From Marinosulfonomonas sp. (GTDB taxonomy: Bacteria > Pseudomonadota > Alphaproteobacteria > Rhodobacterales > Rhodobacteraceae): DNA of 10,649 bases. Within the stretch, counting starts at the first letter, position 1. Every line of letters begins with the position of its first letter. Below are positions 6,415-10,649 of the stretch, piece by piece. The stretch covers positions 1 through 10,649 of the forward strand of contig WGBJ01000122.1 in the NCBI GenBank assembly GCA_015494385.1, written 5' to 3'. Below the pieces are notes generated by a model, which was not told where the DNA came from, did no database searches, and saw nothing but the letters and a program-made list of their open reading frames with translations. The translations under genes were made by a program, and so were the position numbers.

Positions 6415-8427
6415 CTATTCAAACTGTGCCGCCGGAATCCAGATTGTAAAGACAGTACCCGCGCCGACCTGGCTGCGCGCCCGTATCTGCCCGCCGCTGC
6501 GCGACACCAGCTTTTGACTGATCGACAGGCCCAGCCCCGTGCCTTCGGCCTGTTTGGTGGTGAAAAACGGATCGAACACACATTCCAGAACATCTGGCGA
6601 CATGCCAATTCCGGTATCCGAAACCTCGATCTCGACCCCCGGAACGCCATCTTCGTCCTTGTTGGCGGAGCGCAGGGTCAACGTCCCCCCTTTGGGCATC
6701 GCATGGATCGCGTTCACAATAAGGTTGATCAGCACCTGTTGCAGTTCGGTGCGGTTCATTTCGATTGACCGGTCGGCTTTTAGATCCAGCACCAGTTCGA
6801 TATTCCCCTTGCCCAGCAAGTGCTGCACCAGCGGGATACTGTCGTTTATCACCTCGTCCGGCACATGGTGTTCGACAAAACCTGCGTATTCCTCGGGGCG
6901 GGCGAATTGCAGCAATTTGCTGACCAGAACATTCACACTGTGGACCTGCTCGTAAATCAGGCCAAATTCGGTATCCAGACCTGTATCATCGCCCACCTCT
7001 TGCCGGATCACATCCAGATTGCCTTGGATCACCGCAATCGGGTTGTTGATCTCGTGGGCAATACCGGCGGTGATTTCGCCAATCGCGGCCAGTTTTTCGG
7101 CCACCAGCAATTGCTTGGTCGTGGCCTCCAGCCGCTGGTTCGCCTCGCTTAATTCGCGGGTGCGTTCGGCGACGCGTTTGTTCAGTTCTTCGGCCCAGTT
7201 GCGCAGCTTCTGGTCACGTTCCTGCAACTGTTCCAGCAGGTGGTCCAGATGACCTGCCACGCGCCCCACCTCGTCTTGGCCTGCGGGCAATCCGGTGCGG
7301 GCACCCATATCGCCCCCTTCGACTTTGCTGATGGTGGCCACCATACGTTCCAGCGGCTTGATGATCCCGCCAGCCCAGCGCAGAAAGATTGGCACAGACA
7401 GCAGAACCACCGCCAAAAACCCGCCAAGTATCGTTTTCAAAGTCCGCTGTTTGGCCACCTGAAACGGGGTATCCAGAAAACCGACATACAGCATCCCGAC
7501 CCGGTTGCCGAAACTGTCCACGATCGGTTCATAGGCTGATATATACCAGTCGTTCACCACAAACGCCCGATCCAGCCAGACCTCGCCGCCATCCAACACG
7601 GTTGATCGCACGATGGCGGAGACACGGGTGCCCAGGGCACGGACGTTTTCAAACAGACGCACGTTTGTGCTGATGCGCACATCTTCCAGAAACAGGGTGG
7701 CGGTACCGCGGCTGCCTTCGGTCAGGCTGGCGGCGGGGTAAACCAGATCATTGATGGTATCGATAAAAGAAAGGTTGCGGTTCAACAGCAGCCCGCCAAC
7801 CAGCGCGGCGGGGCTATCCCCCTTAACCGCCGAGGCCGTGTGAACCACCATACCACGGGTTTCGGCCTGTCGGTCGGTTGGCACGGCGGCTTCGGTCGGA
7901 ACCAGTTTTATCAGGGCCTTTTGTGCCAGCGCGGGGGAAATAGCGGCCAGATCATCGGCCTGAAAAATATCGATTTCGGTTGCGTCATGTCCCGCAATGG
8001 CCTGCCCGACGACCGGCCATTTCATCGCATCCAGATTTCCGGCAAAGGGTGGCGCCGAAACAAGCTGGCCGTCCTCTTTCACGAAATACAGAAAATCCAG
8101 CCCCAGATGGCCACGTTCGGCCTCCAGATATGCGGCAAGTCCGGCGTCATCATTGCCCTGCATCACACGCGCAAATTCGGCCGAATCCCCCAGCGCCTTT
8201 ACCCGCTCACCGCTGCGTTCCAGAATGCCCTGAAGATACTGGTGCGCGATGGTCAGATCGCCGTTCACCTTGGCAATCAGCAGATTGTCAAACCGGTTGG
8301 CCCAGTTCACCCCGACCACCCACAAAAACAGCGGCATCACCACCAGCATGGGCAACAGCGCAATCGCTAGCAGGCGGGCGCGGACCGAACGGAACCATCT
8401 TATCCCGCCCCGCGGAGTCTCAGACAT
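6415..8427 (-). CDS. Sensor histidine kinase, Cache-HAMP-HisKA-HATPase (NtrB/DctB-like class)
   Basis: A 670-aa membrane kinase. TM1 lies at about 18-41, a large periplasmic double-Cache-like sensor at 42-330 (FLYFVKEDGQLVSAPP, later WYISAYEPIVDSFGNRVGML), TM2 at about 331-350, HAMP at about 352-404, a coiled coil to 445, then the kinase core. The phosphoacceptor is H458 in GIAHEINNPIAVIQGN. The N box has N572 (LIVNAIHAM), G1 is DTGIGM (604-609), the F box FDPFFTTK (618-625) and G2 GTGLGLS (629-635). It should detect a small periplasmic ligand, perhaps an organic acid or amine, and phosphorylate the regulator encoded just upstream. I chose ATG 8427, not the open frame's first ATG at 8502: this start overlaps the regulator stop by 8 bp (ATGTCTGA), has GTGGG just before it, and leads straight to a short positively charged segment and TM1. 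Translation is probably coupled to the regulator. The ligand is not evident. Confidence 0.93.
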   Translation of the reverse strand: MSETPRGGIRWFRSVRARLLAIALLPMLVVMPLFLWVVGVNWANRFDNLLIAKVNGDLTIAHQYLQGILERSGERVKALGDSAEFARVMQGNDDAGLAAYLEAERGHLGLDFLYFVKEDGQLVSAPPFAGNLDAMKWPVVGQAIAGHDATEIDIFQADDLAAISPALAQKALIKLVPTEAAVPTDRQAETRGMVVHTASAVKGDSPAALVGGLLLNRNLSFIDTINDLVYPAASLTEGSRGTATLFLEDVRISTNVRLFENVRALGTRVSAIVRSTVLDGGEVWLDRAFVVNDWYISAYEPIVDSFGNRVGMLYVGFLDTPFQVAKQRTLKTILGGFLAVVLLSVPIFLRWAGGIIKPLERMVATISKVEGGDMGARTGLPAGQDEVGRVAGHLDHLLEQLQERDQKLRNWAEELNKRVAERTRELSEANQRLEATTKQLLVAEKLAAIGEITAGIAHEINNPIAVIQGNLDVIRQEVGDDTGLDTEFGLIYEQVHSVNVLVSKLLQFARPEEYAGFVEHHVPDEVINDSIPLVQHLLGKGNIELVLDLKADRSIEMNRTELQQVLINLIVNAIHAMPKGGTLTLRSANKDEDGVPGVEIEVSDTGIGMSPDVLECVFDPFFTTKQAEGTGLGLSISQKLVSRSGGQIRARSQVGAGTVFTIWIPAAQFE

Positions 8428-9796
8428 CCCACATCGCACATTTACGATCGATGGTTTTGCGCGACACACCCAGCCGCCGTGCGGCCTCGGCGCGGTTGCC
8501 ACCGCAAGCGTCCAGAACCGTCAGGATATGGCGGCGCTCGACCGCCTGCAGGGAATCCGGCGTGGCATCGGTGTCGTCCTCGTCGCCACAGGAAAATTCC
8601 GGCGGGAATTCCCCCAGAATAAGCGAACGCTCAATCAGGTTGCGCAATTCACGCACATTGCCCGGCCAGTCATAACAGGACAGTTTCAGCAGCACCTGTT
8701 CGGTCAGCGGCAGCGGCGGCACGCGCAGTTCATGCGACAGCTTTTTCATGAACATCGCCGCCAGCTCCGGCAAATCGCTGATGCGTTCACGCAGGGTGGG
8801 CATACGCACATTCAGCACGTTGATCCGGTGATACAGATCCTCGCGGAACTTGCCTTGCTCCACCGCTGCGGGCAGGTCGGCATTGGTGGCAAAAATGAAC
8901 CGCAGATTCAGCGGCACCTCGCGTTGCGAGCCAAAGGGGCGGATGCGCATTTCCTCGATCACCCGCAGCAGGTTTGACTGCAACGACAGCGGCATTTCCG
9001 CGATTTCATCAAAAAACAGCGTGCCTCCGCTGGCATACAGCAGCAAACCGTCCTGCCGCCCATGCGTTTGGTTCAGATCACTTTGCACGTTGCCAAACAA
9101 TTCATTGGCAATCAGTTCCGGCGAAAACGAGGCACAGTTGACCGGCACAAACGGCTCATCCGCACGGTCAGACATGGCATGCAGGGTGCGGGCCGCAATT
9201 TCCTTGCCGGTGCCGGTATCGCCGGTAAACATCACCGGTGTTGGCAGCGATGCCACCCGTTGTAATGTCTCGCGAATATCGGCAATTTCTTTGGAATTTC
9301 CCAGCAGCCGGCCCCGTCCAGCCGTGGCGTCTGCCGACAATTCGTACTTCAGCAGATAGTTTTCCCGTTGCAGGTTTTGCCGATCCATACAACGCGCCAC
9401 CGCGTTTAATATCTGATTTGACCGGAATGGCTTCAGCACAAAATCCACTGCCCCCGCCCGCAGCGCCTGAATGGCGGTTTCCAGATCGGCAAAGGCCGTG
9501 ATCAGAATGGCATCCGCGAAAAATCCGACCTGACGTTGTTCCCGCAACCATTCAAGGCCGGTTTTTCCGGGCAGGATATTATCAAGGATAACAATATCAT
9601 AGTGGTTGTTATCCAGCAGGCGCGTGGCCTCTTCCACATCGGCGGCCTGATCCACCCGCTTGCAGCGGGGGGTCAGAACTTTGCTTAGGAAATTGCGCAT
9701 CCCCGGTTCGTCGTCCACCACAAGGATCGAGCACAGCCCAAGGCCCATGCCGAATTCGGATGACATATCGGAAACGTTTTTTTCAGGTATGTTCAT
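8420..9796 (-). CDS. NtrC-family response regulator (REC-AAA+-Fis HTH) lacking the GAFTGA motif
   Basis: A 458-aa cytoplasmic regulator. The receiver domain (about 22-135) has the acidic pair D28/D29, phosphoacceptor D72 (LDNILPGKTG), T100 and K122. The AAA+ domain (about 160-395) has Walker A GDTGTGKE (192-199, K198), Walker B TLFFDEI (D263, E264), sensor I N305, the Arg-finger region FREDLYHRINV (R318, R324) and sensor II PGNVRELRN (R382). A Fis-type helix-turn-helix closes the protein (GGNRAEAARRLGVSRKTIDR, 432-451). After ELFG (232-235), where family members have the sigma54-contacting GAFTGA, the sequence reads SDLNQT (239-244). The loop keeps its normal length, so this is substitution, not deletion or frameshift. 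It therefore probably keeps ATPase function but not normal sigma54 activation, as described for Rhodobacter capsulatus NtrC and HupR. ATG 9796 has GGGG upstream. It precedes and overlaps the kinase gene by 8 bp and follows the Fe-S gene after 64 bp, probably in one operon. Confidence 0.93.
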   Translation of the reverse strand: MNIPEKNVSDMSSEFGMGLGLCSILVVDDEPGMRNFLSKVLTPRCKRVDQAADVEEATRLLDNNHYDIVILDNILPGKTGLEWLREQRQVGFFADAILITAFADLETAIQALRAGAVDFVLKPFRSNQILNAVARCMDRQNLQRENYLLKYELSADATAGRGRLLGNSKEIADIRETLQRVASLPTPVMFTGDTGTGKEIAARTLHAMSDRADEPFVPVNCASFSPELIANELFGNVQSDLNQTHGRQDGLLLYASGGTLFFDEIAEMPLSLQSNLLRVIEEMRIRPFGSQREVPLNLRFIFATNADLPAAVEQGKFREDLYHRINVLNVRMPTLRERISDLPELAAMFMKKLSHELRVPPLPLTEQVLLKLSCYDWPGNVRELRNLIERSLILGEFPPEFSCGDEDDTDATPDSLQAVERRHILTVLDACGGNRAEAARRLGVSRKTIDRKCAMWDV

Positions 9797-9860
9797 TGAT
9801 GCCCCGGCCAGCAGATTAAGAAACTTAACCCGCCTAACCTGCGCTATTGTTCACCAATTA

Positions 9861-10649
9861 TCAACCTTCGGCTTGCTCAATGTCCTTCAAGGTTTCGGCA
9901 ACCAGTTCGCCCAGTCCGATCACCTCGAGGTTATACATCTCGCGTTCTTCCAGACCTTCCTCGAACACGGTACGGCAGTTTGCACAGGGCACAACCACGG
10001 CTTCCAGCCCGTCAATGGCGTTCAGCTGATCCGCCTTGCAGCCAAAGGCCGCGTTCTGCAATTCGGCTGCTCGCGGATTGGCAGAAACACCGCCACCGCC
10101 ACCACAACACAGATTGCCCAGACCGGCATTTTCCATCTCGATGAAATCCGAGCATGAGTCATCCAGCAGACTACGGGGCTCTTTCAACAGCCCACCACGG
10201 CGGATCAACTGGCAAGGGTCGTGAAGCGTCATCTTGCGCCCGTCCTTTGCCCCAGCCGGTATTTTGCCATCACGGCGCAACTGGTCCAGCAGTTCGATGA
10301 TGTGCACCACCTCGAATTTGAATTGCCGCCCGACCATATTCGGACCCGCCCAGCGGATCGCGCCATAGGCGTGGCCACATTCGGGGCTGATCACGTATTT
10401 CACGCCCAGTTCTTCGGCTGCATCCACCACACGTTCGACGATTTCCTTGGCCAAGGGGCCAGAGCCGATCTGAACACCGACATTGGTTGCTTCATAGGCT
10501 TTGGTAGAAATGGTCCAGCTGACACCGGCCTTTTTGAAAATCTTGGCATAGGCGCCGATGATTTCCGGAAAGCCCATGATCTCCATCGACGACAGGATCG
10601 CCATATAATCGGCGCCCTGTTTGTCGACCTCGATCTTGATGCCGGTTTC
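9861..10649 (-). CDS. CCG-domain (Fe-S)-binding oxidoreductase, HdrD/DsrK/GlpC-like (5' end outside window)
   Basis: The C-terminal 262 codons of a longer protein. The frame is open to the window edge, so the ATG at 10604 is internal. Cysteine-rich CCG domains of this type hold a Fe-S cluster and occur in heterodisulfide reductase HdrD/HdrB, DsrK, GlpC and the lactate-oxidation protein LutA; they pass electrons between a dehydrogenase, quinones or thiols. The full motif is visible in the second half: HDPC, 34 residues, the CC of NLCCGGGGG, 39 residues, then CANC. The earlier ISPECGHAYG is the remnant of a first, less complete CCG domain. The missing N-terminal part may carry 4Fe-4S ferredoxin motifs and membrane segments; that cannot be checked here. 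The gene leads the same-strand series with the NtrC-type regulator and kinase, 64 bp apart and without an obvious terminator between, which suggests that the two-component system responds to the substrate of this enzyme or to its redox state. Confidence 0.88.
   Translation of the reverse strand, partial: ETGIKIEVDKQGADYMAILSSMEIMGFPEIIGAYAKIFKKAGVSWTISTKAYEATNVGVQIGSGPLAKEIVERVVDAAEELGVKYVISPECGHAYGAIRWAGPNMVGRQFKFEVVHIIELLDQLRRDGKIPAGAKDGRKMTLHDPCQLIRRGGLLKEPRSLLDDSCSDFIEMENAGLGNLCCGGGGGVSANPRAAELQNAAFGCKADQLNAIDGLEAVVVPCANCRTVFEEGLEEREMYNLEVIGLGELVAETLKDIEQAEG

Noticed and set aside
8428..8502. Longer start for the histidine kinase at 8502
   Set aside because: It would add 25 residues without domain character and a 83-bp overlap with the regulator's HTH codons; the 8-bp overlap start at 8427 is the usual arrangement.
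7980..8675. 231-codon open frame on the plus strand across the kinase and regulator genes
   Set aside because: It lies antisense to two well-supported genes with clear motifs, is rich in Arg/Pro/Ser/His as expected from a shadow frame, and shows no domain.
9797..9860. Possible terminator between the Fe-S gene and the regulator (TTAAG-TTT-CTTAA)
   Set aside because: Only a five-base AT-rich stem, with no GC core and no T run; too weak to separate the genes.
1..10649. CRISPR array, tRNA/rRNA genes, insertion sequence or integrase
   Set aside because: No regularly spaced repeats, cloverleaf, rRNA signature, terminal inverted repeats or transposase motifs were seen on either strand.

Overview
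The window looks like chromosomal DNA of an alphaproteobacterium, most likely of the Rhodobacterales (Roseobacter/Rhodobacter group). Three things point there: the alphaproteobacterial style of the Wzc/ExoP-type kinase, a DUF2793 protein of the kind common in Rhodobacterales prophages and gene-transfer-agent loci, and an NtrC-family regulator without GAFTGA, a condition known from Rhodobacter. The assignment rests on protein character only; no search was run.

Layout. Positions 1-1269 (minus) hold the N-terminal 423 codons of a membrane-bound nucleotide-sugar 4,6-dehydratase (WbpM/CapD/PglF type), cut by the window edge. A 233-bp AT-rich divergent promoter region follows, then on the plus strand a complete Wzc/ExoP-like polysaccharide co-polymerase with a bacterial tyrosine kinase domain (1503-3677). 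After an 85-bp gap with two possible hairpins comes a 585-aa DUF2793 phage-tail-like protein with a large uncharacterised C-terminal region (3763-5520). A strong hairpin at 5534-5564 separates these from a convergent minus-strand block. In transcription order that block is: the C-terminal part of a CCG-domain (HdrD-like) Fe-S oxidoreductase (10649-9861, start outside the window), an NtrC-family response regulator (9796-8420), its Cache-HAMP histidine kinase (8427-6415, overlapping the regulator by 8 bp), and a PPP-family metallophosphoesterase (6313-5552).

How the genes work together. The left half is part of an exopolysaccharide or capsule locus: the dehydratase would make a deoxy- or amino-sugar precursor, and the Wzc-like protein would control chain polymerisation and export. 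The DUF2793 gene could be a phage- or GTA-type adhesin that has settled next to polysaccharide genes. The right half is a two-component system that probably senses a periplasmic ligand and sits directly downstream of a redox enzyme gene, which it may regulate. The most notable point is that the regulator has an intact ATPase core, but its sigma54-contacting GAFTGA loop is replaced by SDLNQT at the same loop length. It therefore probably does not activate sigma54 promoters in the usual way. I found no tRNA, rRNA, insertion sequence or CRISPR array.
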